DNA of 64,000 nucleotides from Sphingobacterium sp. BN32. GTDB lineage: Bacteria; Bacteroidota; Bacteroidia; Sphingobacteriales; Sphingobacteriaceae. The stretch's first letter is position 1, and the number at the start of each line of letters is the position of its first letter. The notes under the pieces were generated by a model that was not told the DNA's origin, made no database searches, and worked only from the letters and a program-made list of their open reading frames with translations. Below, one piece after another: positions 35,548 through 44,316 of the stretch. The stretch lies in assembly GCF_030503615.1 (NCBI RefSeq), contig NZ_CP129963.1, forward strand, positions 4,030,001 to 4,094,000. Direction: 5' to 3'. The position numbers were made by a program, and so were the translations under genes.

Positions 35548-36054
35548 ATGAACAATGATTTTTTTAAGAAGGAAGTGCTGGCTCATTCGGCAGCGCTTAT
35601 GCAATATGCGACTAAGTTTACAGGAAATGATGAAGACGCCCAAGATTTGGTTCAAAGTACGTTATTAAAAGTTGTGCGCAACCATACAAAATTTGTCAAG
35701 GGCACCAATGTCCTTGGATGGATTTACACCATAATGAGAAATACGTTCATTAATGAATGTCGTAAATCTACCTTAGCGCAGAAATATCGGTCTTATCAAC
35801 AGTCTCAAGAAAGCAAGGTCTTGACCTCTGTATCGAACCACGGGGAAAGGACTTTTATAAAGGGCGAAATTCAAGAGGCGCTTCAAAGCTTACCTGAGAA
35901 ATATTATCAAGCATTTATGATGCATTTCGAGGGTTATAAATATCATGAGATAGCGGCACATTTGGATATTCCTGAAGGCACGGTAAAAACTAGGATTCAT
36001 ACTGCTCGGAAAATCCTTCAGCAAAAACTGAAAGAATATCAGTGGAATGCTTAA
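35548..36054 (+). CDS. ECF-type RNA polymerase sigma factor
   Basis: A 168-residue ECF sigma factor closely similar along its whole length to the one at 3671-4177. Region 2 includes DEDAQDLVQSTLLKV and LGWIYTIMRNTFINECR. Region 4 includes LQSLPEKYYQAFMMHFEGYK and HEIAAHLDIPEGTVKTRIH. It is divergent from the SusC/SusD operon, which it may activate. Unusually, no FecR-type anti-sigma gene is adjacent. Its own transcription probably depends on sigma54 (site at 35393). Cargo of the conjugative element is the likely status. Confidence 0.93.
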   Translation: MNNDFFKKEVLAHSAALMQYATKFTGNDEDAQDLVQSTLLKVVRNHTKFVKGTNVLGWIYTIMRNTFINECRKSTLAQKYRSYQQSQESKVLTSVSNHGERTFIKGEIQEALQSLPEKYYQAFMMHFEGYKYHEIAAHLDIPEGTVKTRIHTARKILQQKLKEYQWNA

Positions 36055-36291
36055 GAACGTTGTCTGATTGTCTTTTCATCATCCATCCAGAAATCCCACC
36101 CACCCCTAGGTTTTTAAAAGCAATTAGCCCTATAACACTCAATCGGCCTGTTTTAAATCGGGGGTATGAGTAACAAGGTGAAAAATTATTCGAGATCGTC
36201 ATACACAAAAAAGAAAGCTATCTTCTATCCATTAGGATTATATTGATGGCAAATAATTAGATCTCCTCATTCGAGAGAAGTTAGCGTAATT

Positions 36292-36323
36292 AGCCAGCCT
36301 CGCCCGAGGTTGGCTACTTTTTT
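36292..36323 (+). terminator. Terminator after ECF sigma gene
   Basis: AGCCAGCCTCG (36292-36302) pairs with CGAGGTTGGCT (36305-36315), one G-U, followed by AC and six T. It lies about 240 bases past the sigma stop, leaving a long 3' untranslated part. Confidence 0.8.
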
Positions 36324-36744
36324 CCATTGTTTTTTTATTCGCTCATCCTCGTCTGCTTGGTTAGCCCTGTTTTGTATTCGGAAAAAAATCGTACGTGAAT
36401 ATCTAGAATAATCTTTCTAAGACTCGATTCGGAATCTATCTGAGCAACCGGCTCCTCGCTTTTTATCTCACGCATTCTATTTATAAAAGCAATATCGTAA
36501 AACATCTACTCGCTGAACGCTCCGATGCAATGAGTTTACGCTAGGGAGTCCGGCGAGTTTGGTGGCGTTACAGCTTCCGCTCAACAGGCGGTGACCAAGA
36601 TTACGTTTCTGGAATCATTATGAGATGCCCTATCCTATTTTTGCAATGGGCACCCCTATCGTTTTTTTGCGATGTATTCCTTTGTTGACTATCACTTACT
36701 AATTTAGTTTTACTCAGAGTCGTTCAGAAATTAGAAGAATAGGT
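36324..36744. other. Intergenic before mobilisation genes
   Basis: About 420 bases with no open frame. It would be the natural place for an oriT and the promoter of the primase-relaxase genes. No nick-site motif was recognised with certainty. Confidence 0.35.
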
Positions 36745-37653
36745 ATGACGTTTCAAAAACTAAAGCCCGACTTGAACGAGATAAAGGGAATTGACATGGT
36801 GAGTTATCTCTCAAGTCTGGGCCACGAGCCTACACGGGTTCGTGGGGATAATTTTTGGTATCTTTCTCCTCTGCGCCTTGAAAAGGAAGCTTCTTTCAAG
36901 ATCAATCGACGGTTGAACAGGTGGTATGACTATGGAATGGGTCAGGGAGGAAATATCATTGATTTCGCAATGCGATACAATCAATTCACTATTGGAGAGT
37001 TTTTGGACTCTATTAACCACGCCTCGACGCTCAAGCAAAAAAGGCAGCGAGCAGAGGCCCCCGCATGGAATACCCGAAGCGGACTGAGGATTGTAGAGAA
37101 CCGCTCCTTGCGCCATGATGCATTGCTTAACTACCTTCAAGAAAGGCGCATTTCGATCAGCATCGCCGACCGCTATCTTCGCGAGCTTCATTTTGAAATC
37201 GACAATAAGACATATTTCGGTTTGGGCTTTCCTAACCGTTCTGGTGGATACGAAATTCGCAACAGTTTCATGAAGATTAGCAGCTCCCCTAAAGATATTT
37301 CTACTTATATCCGAGACCATCCAAAGGTGGCAGCCTTTGAAGGCTTTATGGATTTTCTCACTTTTCGAACCTTACATCGAGATTTGGATGAGAACAGAAT
37401 GGATTTCGTTATTCTCAACTCTGCATCGTTCTTCGATCGCGCCAAACCAGTGCTGGAGCAGCATCAAAACATCTCTCTTTATTTCGACCAGGATCAGACA
37501 GGTAGAAATCTGACACAGATGACACTTGCATCTGATCAAAGGTATACGGATGAGAGCAATCTATACAAAGAGCATAAAGATCTGAATGAATGGGCCTGTT
37601 CAATCGGGCGCTCGAAGAAAGTAGCATTCGGATCATTGAAGATAAAATCATAA
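36745..37653 (+). CDS. Primase-like protein with Toprim domain
   Basis: A 302-residue protein of the DnaG-type primase group found in Bacteroidota mobile elements. The N-terminus resembles the CHC2 zinc-finger fold (DNFWYLSPLRLEKEASFKIN, WYDYGMGQGGNIIDFAM) but lacks the zinc-binding Cys/His residues. The C-terminal Toprim part has VAAFEGFMDFLTF and the acidic ISLYFDQDQTGRNLT. It likely primes second-strand synthesis of transferred DNA. It is the first gene of the plus-strand mobilisation operon. Confidence 0.85.
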   Translation: MTFQKLKPDLNEIKGIDMVSYLSSLGHEPTRVRGDNFWYLSPLRLEKEASFKINRRLNRWYDYGMGQGGNIIDFAMRYNQFTIGEFLDSINHASTLKQKRQRAEAPAWNTRSGLRIVENRSLRHDALLNYLQERRISISIADRYLRELHFEIDNKTYFGLGFPNRSGGYEIRNSFMKISSSPKDISTYIRDHPKVAAFEGFMDFLTFRTLHRDLDENRMDFVILNSASFFDRAKPVLEQHQNISLYFDQDQTGRNLTQMTLASDQRYTDESNLYKEHKDLNEWACSIGRSKKVAFGSLKIKS

Positions 37654-37664
37654 GCAGCCCCTTT

Positions 37665-38015
37665 ATGAAAAAAGCAAGAAAGAAGGTCGTGCGTTCCTTA
37701 AGCATTCGTATTCGTCTGACGCCACAAGAATATAGCTTGCTGATCGAAAGACAGCAAGGCAGCACGTGTCCATCGCTATCTCATTATGTTCGGCAAATGA
37801 TCTTCCGACGGAGAATCATAAAAACTACTCGAAATCTATCAGAGGATGCCATGATGGACGCTCTTTCAAGGATTCAACGCGAACTAGAACGGATTGGCCT
37901 TTATAACCCAAGTCTACGCTGCATTGATGAGGCAGAAATCAACCAACTAATCAAATTATTAGACGAATTAAACCAACAAATTAAACACCAATGGAGCTAT
38001 GTTCGCACGAATTGA
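37665..38015 (+). CDS. MobA/MobC-like relaxosome accessory protein
   Basis: From ATG 37665 the protein has 116 residues. It starts with a ribbon-helix-helix-like basic segment (SLSIRIRLTPQEYSLLIERQ, SLSHYVRQMIFRRR), followed by a helical C-terminus (LSRIQRELERIGLYN). Such proteins bind oriT and recruit the relaxase. A start at 37590 would overlap the primase by 64 bases and adds residues without homology. It overlaps the relaxase gene by 17 bases, indicating translational coupling. Confidence 0.75.
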   Translation: MKKARKKVVRSLSIRIRLTPQEYSLLIERQQGSTCPSLSHYVRQMIFRRRIIKTTRNLSEDAMMDALSRIQRELERIGLYNPSLRCIDEAEINQLIKLLDELNQQIKHQWSYVRTN

Positions 38016-39126
38016 AGAAGTAACCCAGATGAGTTCAATATTGCACTATAACGAGCAAAAGGTTCTTTCTGCGAAAGCGAGCTTGATCGACTGCTGTAAC
38101 TTCCCATTACCTTTACAGCAGATCACAAGCTCGTTCTATCAGTCTTACCTCAAACATAGAAACAACTTGAATTTGAGGTCTCACGTAAAGAGCCTTCATA
38201 TCATGCTTTCATTTTCACCTGACCAGACCAATCTTTCACTAGAACAATTGCGGGGGCTCTCGCGGGAGTACATGGCCTTGATAGGCTTTAGGGACCAGCC
38301 CCATCTAACCTATCAGCACATGGACACAACAGTTCCCCACCTACATATCGTGACCACAGCTATAGACTCTAATGGAAATCGTATAAACACCAGCAACCTG
38401 TGGAAACGTTTATCCCTTCCTGCTGTAGAAATTTTAGTAGAAAAACATAACCTGCACCGAACGCCGAAACACCTTGATTTGACCCAACTGGATAAAATGC
38501 GTCCCACTCGATTGCAGTACGGAACATCGGCGACCAAACACCGTATGGAGCACATCATCCGGTTTGTTCAAAAACGGTATTGCCTCACCCATCTAGTGGA
38601 GTGGAATGCTGTTTTGGCCTCCTATGGGATTAGAGCCGTAACGTTGGCAAAAAGATCTACGGGAGCACATCCCGGCTTGCTATACTTCAGTATCGATTCT
38701 CAAAACAAAAATATAGGCACGGGTATCCTCGCAAGCCAACTGAAGACCAAACCTACCTATAGGAATTTAGAACGTCTCTTTAAGATGAATTCTTTCCGAA
38801 TTTCTTCAAGCAGCAGGGAAACGCGAATCCACCTCAGCTTTCTTCTTTCCAATCACCAGATTTCTGATGATCAGCTAAGCTCTGAGCTATCCAAGCGGGG
38901 TATTGGCATCTATCACGCTCCTCTTCAAGATGGAGAAAGCAAGGTTATGCTAGTGGATCATATCCACCATTGTGTGCTGAGCTCGTTGAGTCAAGGGCTG
39001 GCAAAAGAAGCTTATCAACAAATTGCTAGTGCGTCAAAGCGCCTGCAGGGCCGCATTGGCCCTTGCGACCGGAATATTACAGAGCTCAAAACTACTACAC
39101 AGAAAGCCTACAAGAAACGTTTTTAG
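37999..39126 (+). CDS. mobB: Relaxase (mobilisation nuclease, MobB-like)
   Basis: A 375-residue MOBP-type relaxase. The metal-binding histidine motif is HMDTTVPHLHIVTT (His107, 114, 116), and a probable catalytic Tyr lies in the N-terminal part (LHYNEQK or FYQSYLKHR). It should nick oriT and remain attached to the 5' end of the transferred strand. It overlaps the accessory gene by 17 bases and is followed by the coupling protein after one base. The N-terminal 120 residues carry the family signature. Confidence 0.9.
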   Translation: MFARIEEVTQMSSILHYNEQKVLSAKASLIDCCNFPLPLQQITSSFYQSYLKHRNNLNLRSHVKSLHIMLSFSPDQTNLSLEQLRGLSREYMALIGFRDQPHLTYQHMDTTVPHLHIVTTAIDSNGNRINTSNLWKRLSLPAVEILVEKHNLHRTPKHLDLTQLDKMRPTRLQYGTSATKHRMEHIIRFVQKRYCLTHLVEWNAVLASYGIRAVTLAKRSTGAHPGLLYFSIDSQNKNIGTGILASQLKTKPTYRNLERLFKMNSFRISSSSRETRIHLSFLLSNHQISDDQLSSELSKRGIGIYHAPLQDGESKVMLVDHIHHCVLSSLSQGLAKEAYQQIASASKRLQGRIGPCDRNITELKTTTQKAYKKRF

Positions 39127-39127
39127 C

Positions 39128-41116
39128 ATGAATACGGGAGAAAATATAGAGGCGCTGCGAAAAATAAGCGACATGTGCAGAGTTTTGGCGTTCTGTCTTT
39201 TGATCCTGCATATACTTTTGGTGGTGGAAGGCAGCTTTGCTATATCTCTTCTCGACTCGCCATGGGTAGAACGTCTGAAGAATATCTTGCTACAGACTAC
39301 CCTATTCAGAACTTATCATTTTGCGAAAATACTGGCTCTTGCGTTTTTGCTGTTATCGTTGATAGGCACCAAAGGGAAAAAAGAGAAAAAATTCAAAGTT
39401 GGCCCCGCACTGGTCTGTATCGTAAGTGGTTTCATCCTCTACCTTTTGAATTCGGTCGTTTGGTTTACTCCCTTAACGCGTCAGATGCAGTCCCTGTTTT
39501 ATACCTTCACTTCGATTGCTGGATTTATGCTACTCATCAGAGGATTTACGCAGATCACTAGAGTGATTCGACAGCGCTTGTTAGCTAAAGACATCTTTAA
39601 TCGAGACAATCAAACTTTTCCACAACAAGAAGAGCTTATCGAGAATGAATATTCTATCAATTTACCCTGCCGCTACCGTTTGAAGAACCAAGTCCGCCGG
39701 AGCTGGATAAACATCATTAATCCTTTCAGGGCGCTCTTAGTGTTAGGTAATCCAGGCGCAGGCAAGTCCTACTTCGTTATCCGCCATGTCATCTCCCAAC
39801 ATATAAAAAAGGGGTTTGCCATGTTCGTATATGATTTCAAATACGATGACCTGACGCAGATCGCCTACCACCACTGGAAGCTCTCCCAACAAAACAAATC
39901 TGTTAAAAGTCGTTTTTTCTGCATCAATTTCGATGATCTGCGACGCTCACATCGGTGCAACCCTTTGGAGCCTTCTGCGATGACCGATATTTCAGACGCC
40001 GCAGAATCGGCGAGAACCATTTTGTTGGGATTGAACCGAGACTGGATAAAGCGCCAGGGAGATTTCTTTATCGAATCATCGATCAACCTTTTAACCGCCG
40101 TTATATGGTATTTACGCCGATATCAGGACGGTGAATTTTGCACCTTGCCTCACGTCATAGAGCTTATGCAATTGGACTACGATAGACTTTTCTCTCTGCT
40201 ACGCACAAATAAAGAGATTGAAGTGTTGATCAACCCATTCGTAAATGCTTATATTAACAATGTAATGGAACAGCTGGAGGGACAAGTCGCATCGGCAAAG
40301 ATTGCCCTTGCCAGGCTTTCCTCGCCCCAGCTCTACTTCGTGCTATCGGGCAATGACTTTAACTTGGATATCAATAACCCAATGGATCCTAAGATCGTGT
40401 GTATGGGCAACAATCCTCAGAAGATTCAAATCTATGGTGCAGTGCTATCGTTATACGTCAATCGCCTTATCAAGCAGGTCAATCGAAAGGGGATGCAGAA
40501 GTGCAGCTTGATTTTCGATGAATTTCCGACAATCTACCTCAATAATATCGACAGTTTGATAGCTACAGCGCGAAGCAATCGAGTAGCCACTTGTCTAGGC
40601 GTTCAAGACATTAGCCAGCTGCGAAAAGACTATGGCCGCGACCTTGCCGACGTCATCATGAACATCGTGGGAAACGTTATTAGTGGTCAGGTTTCAGGTG
40701 AGACTGCTCGTCAATTATCCGAAAGAGTGGGAAAGATTATGCAGGATAGGGAAAGCATATCGATCAATGATTCGGGAACTTCTATCAGTCATTCTCAACA
40801 GCTCGACCTGGCCGTTCCTGCATCTACAATATCATCTCTTTCCTCAGGAGAATTTGTAGGTGTGGTTGCCGACGAGCCGCAAACCCCGATAGAATTGAAA
40901 AGCTTCCATGCGCAAATTCTGAACGACCACAGTGCCTTGAAAGCTGAAGAGTCAGCATATGAGCCGATTCAATTGATCAACCCTATCGATGATTCTTTCG
41001 TAAAAGAAAACTATTTACAGATAAAAAAGGACGTTTCTGAAATAGCATTCTCTGAAATCGAACGATTACTCTCCGACCCCGAATTGCAGCATTTAGTACT
41101 TAGTAAGACGAAATGA
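39128..41116 (+). CDS. mobC: Type IV coupling protein (VirD4-like, MobC)
   Basis: A 662-residue membrane-anchored ATPase that brings the relaxase-DNA complex to the secretion channel. Four N-terminal helices (about 20-140) precede a RecA-like domain with Walker A GNPGAGKS (207-214) and Walker B CSLIFDEFPT near 455. RSNRVATCLGVQDISQLRKD is typical for this family. The start at ATG 39128, just after the relaxase stop, is preferred to an upstream in-frame start inside that gene. In CTnDOT-like elements this protein is named MobC. Confidence 0.9.
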   Translation: MNTGENIEALRKISDMCRVLAFCLLILHILLVVEGSFAISLLDSPWVERLKNILLQTTLFRTYHFAKILALAFLLLSLIGTKGKKEKKFKVGPALVCIVSGFILYLLNSVVWFTPLTRQMQSLFYTFTSIAGFMLLIRGFTQITRVIRQRLLAKDIFNRDNQTFPQQEELIENEYSINLPCRYRLKNQVRRSWINIINPFRALLVLGNPGAGKSYFVIRHVISQHIKKGFAMFVYDFKYDDLTQIAYHHWKLSQQNKSVKSRFFCINFDDLRRSHRCNPLEPSAMTDISDAAESARTILLGLNRDWIKRQGDFFIESSINLLTAVIWYLRRYQDGEFCTLPHVIELMQLDYDRLFSLLRTNKEIEVLINPFVNAYINNVMEQLEGQVASAKIALARLSSPQLYFVLSGNDFNLDINNPMDPKIVCMGNNPQKIQIYGAVLSLYVNRLIKQVNRKGMQKCSLIFDEFPTIYLNNIDSLIATARSNRVATCLGVQDISQLRKDYGRDLADVIMNIVGNVISGQVSGETARQLSERVGKIMQDRESISINDSGTSISHSQQLDLAVPASTISSLSSGEFVGVVADEPQTPIELKSFHAQILNDHSALKAEESAYEPIQLINPIDDSFVKENYLQIKKDVSEIAFSEIERLLSDPELQHLVLSKTK

Positions 41117-41563
41117 TTATCTGACGGAATAGACCGCTAGCTGGGGCACGCGGTATACGGTAGTCGAGCACGGTTGAAACCCAGCCCTTATGAGAAATTT
41201 CATCTGAATCTAAATCCATAGATGACCGATCCTCAGGGTTACAAATTACAACAGGCCGGATACGTTGCGCGCTCCCTGCGGAGAACGTCACAAACCTTAG
41301 CTTATAATAGTTACGGCTCCTCTGTCATTTGAGTAATCTTTAGGGATCAACAAACCGTCTTCTTTTTAGGACATCATTTATCGATTGTCGCCATATTGTT
41401 ATTGTCTGGTTTTTCCTTGCGAACCAATTTTTTTTCCATTTTCTTTAAACTGGATAACCAAATATTAATTTTAACCGGAAATTAGGTCGTTTGTAAATTT
41501 TGCACTGAAGTTGCAAGAATATTCCAAAACAACTAATAAACATTCACCATAACAACTAATATC
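41117..41563. other. Intergenic after coupling-protein gene
   Basis: About 450 bases. A minus-strand frame at 41100-41291 (63 codons) matches no family and is probably chance. TTTG and AAATTTTG words at about 41491-41503 could be a promoter for the 37-residue gene, but they do not fit the consensus exactly. Confidence 0.35.
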
Positions 41564-41677
41564 ATGAAAAGCATAGAAGAAAAAGCAGCAAATTTAGGGT
41601 TAGAGAGAGGTTACTATTTACTCCTTATGGCCATTCTGGAAATGGATGAAGATAAAAAAGGTAAAGATGCGGCGTAG
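41564..41677 (+). CDS. 37-aa small protein of the GYYLLL type
   Basis: ATG to TAG encodes 37 residues: MKSIEEKAANLGLERGYYLL, then LMAILEMDEDKKGKDAA. A charged N-terminal helix leads to a short hydrophobic stretch (GYYLLLMAIL) and a Lys/Asp-rich tail. It is too small for most gene callers. A related sequence exists at 4880-4981, 36 kb away, which supports a real, conserved small protein. The family is not recognised; a regulatory or membrane-peripheral peptide is possible. Confidence 0.6.
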   Translation: MKSIEEKAANLGLERGYYLLLMAILEMDEDKKGKDAA

Positions 41678-41892
41678 CGTACAGATCTATGCTCGCCTAA
41701 CTATCCCATGGGTTCTATTTATTGCCAACATCACAAGCAGCATGTAGAGCCCTTTATTATTTTATTTTGACTGCGAAAAAAAAGAAAGGTAATTTTGTTA
41801 AAAATTTTTTGTGTTCTGCCGAATGTCAACTGAAAATTTAACTTGAATCACACCAATTGTTCGGAAGTTGGTTTACCCATATAAAAAAACTT

Positions 41893-42096
41893 ATGAAAAA
41901 GACATTGACATTCAAGCGTTATGTTACCCTCGAACAAGCTAGTGATATCCAGTTAACCGCCAACTTTATATTAGAAATCGAAGACATTTTACGTAAGATT
42001 GAGGAAGTCAAGGAATTTACATACAAAGGCTATTCTGATGAAAACTTTAGAAACCAGATTTTGCTACGAATAAAGTTCGAGGTTGATTGGCGCTAA
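41893..42096 (+). CDS. Small hypothetical protein
   Basis: 67 residues from ATG 41893 (MKKTLTFKRYVTLEQASDIQ), preceded by an A-rich leader. A start at 41857 would add 12 residues. The C-terminal half is helical and charged (ILEIEDILRKIEEVKEF, NFRNQILLRIKFEVDWR). No family is recognised. It lies between the mob genes and the RteC-like gene, so it is probably part of the element. Confidence 0.5.
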   Translation: MKKTLTFKRYVTLEQASDIQLTANFILEIEDILRKIEEVKEFTYKGYSDENFRNQILLRIKFEVDWR

Positions 42097-42268
42097 ATCA
42101 ACATGTCAACGATCGCGCAGAGAAACGACTTGGATCTTTGTAAATAAAGTCTAATAATAGTTTATGCTGTATTGAAGGCTTTTACTGATTCCGCTAAGAC
42201 TACTGCGATAGGCCTAGTGCTGGCTCATAAACGCTGGATGTGCGCAGATCGATCCACAAGCGGTCGCA

Positions 42269-43453
42269 TCAATAGTCTTTTATTTTCTCAATCATTTGAT
42301 GCAATTTATCGATCACAAAGCTCTTATCTCTATGCTCTGGATGGTACGATTTTACTCTAATAGAAGAGGGGGAGAGCGTCGACCTATTGTCGGTTGCAAT
42401 ATATGGAATCATCGTTTTGAATACCATATTTAACGAACGCGATTCGATCATTCTCACCTCATCAGCGGCACGCAAAACAATCGCAATCTGATCACCCGAA
42501 AGCCCGCAGCGAATTTTCTGCTTAGGTAGGGACACCTGTTGGGCAAGCGGCGCTTTTATGGATGGATTCGACACCCCGTGATCAGCGAGCGCCGTAGTGG
42601 AGCGCAGAAAAGCGATTTCCGCTTCAAACCATTTCTCGATGAACTGATCGAGCGACCAATAGCCCGGATTTAAGCAAATACGCGGCTTACGATGGAGCTG
42701 CCTAAACGAGCGCAATCGATCCATCAAATAGAGCAGCTTATCTTCGGATTTCTCCAATAGCGAGAGCTGGCTTTCCATCTTGGCGATCATCAGATCCATG
42801 ACAGCTTTGGAATTGAAGTTCATATACACAAAGAATCGCTCTATGGCCTCAAAGGACTTGTGCGAGTTGTCCCAATCCCACTCATGTATCCTGCGAACAA
42901 GTGCATTCATATAATCTAATGAAGATTTACTGAACACGAAACGGGAACTGACGCGCTCTGCAAGCCGGACGAAGTGCATGCTGAGAAGCTCGCTAAACAG
43001 GCCCGAAGGAAGAAGTGAGCTTACCGATTGAAATTCCTCCGAGATCTTAACTACGCGTGCTTTTAAATTTGAGTCGGGGAGCGGATCAGGGAACCTGAGT
43101 AAATAGCCATAGCGTTTTTCCAAATATTTTCCTAGTCCGGCCAGTACGTCGGTCAATGTATCCAACAGGAGCGACTGGCCATTATACCAGCTCGGATCCT
43201 TGTGAATTCTTGCAATCAGGATTTCTTGGAGATGTAATGCCTCTAAATAGTGCCGGGACAGGAAACGCTGCAGTTCAATTTCTCTTGAGATAGAACATAC
43301 GGCTTCCTTGATGGCGATCTGAAAATTTAGCTGCTCACGGCGCGTTCGCTCGGCTATACGAGCTTGCTGATCTGGAACCATATCCTCTGAATCGGAAACA
43401 AGGCGATGAACCAGGTTATCGAAGTAATGCAAAATATATTTTCTAGATTTCAT
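42269..43453 (-). CDS. RteC-like regulatory protein
   Basis: A 394-residue soluble helical protein. The last 90 residues (from about GLSGDQIAIVLRAADEVRMI to DKLHQMIEKIKDY) follow the layout of the RteC C-terminal domain, which activates excision genes of CTnDOT. It keeps the pattern of an S-x-D/K helix, a middle aromatic/Pro segment, an S-x-x-S-I-R-V-K stretch and a closing charged helix. The N-terminal 300 residues are not recognised. The neighbouring two-component genes on the same strand support an Rte-type regulatory role. Identification is tentative. Confidence 0.5.
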   Translation of the reverse strand: MKSRKYILHYFDNLVHRLVSDSEDMVPDQQARIAERTRREQLNFQIAIKEAVCSISREIELQRFLSRHYLEALHLQEILIARIHKDPSWYNGQSLLLDTLTDVLAGLGKYLEKRYGYLLRFPDPLPDSNLKARVVKISEEFQSVSSLLPSGLFSELLSMHFVRLAERVSSRFVFSKSSLDYMNALVRRIHEWDWDNSHKSFEAIERFFVYMNFNSKAVMDLMIAKMESQLSLLEKSEDKLLYLMDRLRSFRQLHRKPRICLNPGYWSLDQFIEKWFEAEIAFLRSTTALADHGVSNPSIKAPLAQQVSLPKQKIRCGLSGDQIAIVLRAADEVRMIESRSLNMVFKTMIPYIATDNRSTLSPSSIRVKSYHPEHRDKSFVIDKLHQMIEKIKDY

Positions 43454-43551
43454 AAATTAACTTATTGGGTAGTGGTCGATCATATTTAGGCACGGCAGAG
43501 CCCGGGCCATGCTAACGCGCGGCCATAACGCCAAGTAAAGCCTAACTCAAC

Positions 43552-44298
43552 TTAAATCTTATTTGTCTCTAAAAAATTTCTAAGGTCTTTATAAAGCGAT
43601 AACTTGCCAGCATGGATCGGCTCTTTTATGAGATTCAATTTTATGCTTTGGTCAACGTAGGAATGGAAATACATAACGTTAAATACCGTAGATTGGGCGC
43701 AATGGATGAAGAAATTTGTCGGGAGCAGGCTCAGCACGTAATCGAAACTTTCCCTGCTGACAGCCGGTATTAAGCCGTCGTTCTGGTAGATCAAAAGGTG
43801 CCTGCCCGATTTTGTAATGTAGATAATGTTCTTAAACTCCACCCGGGTTCGCATAAACTTCGTATGGCCTTTTACCTGAAAGAAATGGTCGTAATGGTCC
43901 AAAGTCTTTGGAAGCCCGAGGTCGGGAAGTTGGAGGTTGAGCTGCTCGTTAATCCGCTGCATGGATCGCTTCAATCGAAGCGGGGAGACTGGTTTGAGTA
44001 GGAAATCTACCACGTTGCGCTCGTAACCAGGGTCTTCAAACTGCGCATGGGCTGAATAAAAGACTACTTTAGCGTCATTACGAGGCATGGAAGATAAAAA
44101 GTCAAATGCGTCCATCGATCCAAGTTCTACGTCCAAGATAATCAGGTGTACTTCGTTGATGCGCAAGTACCGTAGCGCTTTCATCGGATCGGTAAAGGTA
44201 CGTTCTACTTTAATATATTCAATTTCTTTCATGATTAATATCAGATGATCGATGCTCGCTTGCTGATCATCGACAATGATTGCGCTCCACTGTTTCAT
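43552..44298 (-). CDS. LytTR-family response regulator
   Basis: A 248-residue regulator. The receiver domain occupies residues about 5-120 (IIVDDQQ, phosphoacceptor Asp in LIILDVELGSMDAFDFL, FLLKPVSP with the conserved Lys). The LytTR DNA-binding domain lies at about 140-245 (NIIYITKSGRHLLIY, FIHCAQSTVFNVMYFHSYVD). It is the cognate regulator of the sensor kinase gene 18 bases upstream on the strand. Together with the RteC-like protein it may switch element transfer. Confidence 0.93.
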   Translation of the reverse strand: MKQWSAIIVDDQQASIDHLILIMKEIEYIKVERTFTDPMKALRYLRINEVHLIILDVELGSMDAFDFLSSMPRNDAKVVFYSAHAQFEDPGYERNVVDFLLKPVSPLRLKRSMQRINEQLNLQLPDLGLPKTLDHYDHFFQVKGHTKFMRTRVEFKNIIYITKSGRHLLIYQNDGLIPAVSRESFDYVLSLLPTNFFIHCAQSTVFNVMYFHSYVDQSIKLNLIKEPIHAGKLSLYKDLRNFLETNKI

Positions 44299-44316
44299 TT
44301 TTTTATTGTTTAGTGA

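Noticed and set aside
41100..41291. 63-codon minus-strand frame after the coupling-protein gene
   Set aside because: It overlaps that gene, shows no homology I recognise and has no ribosome-binding or promoter signal.
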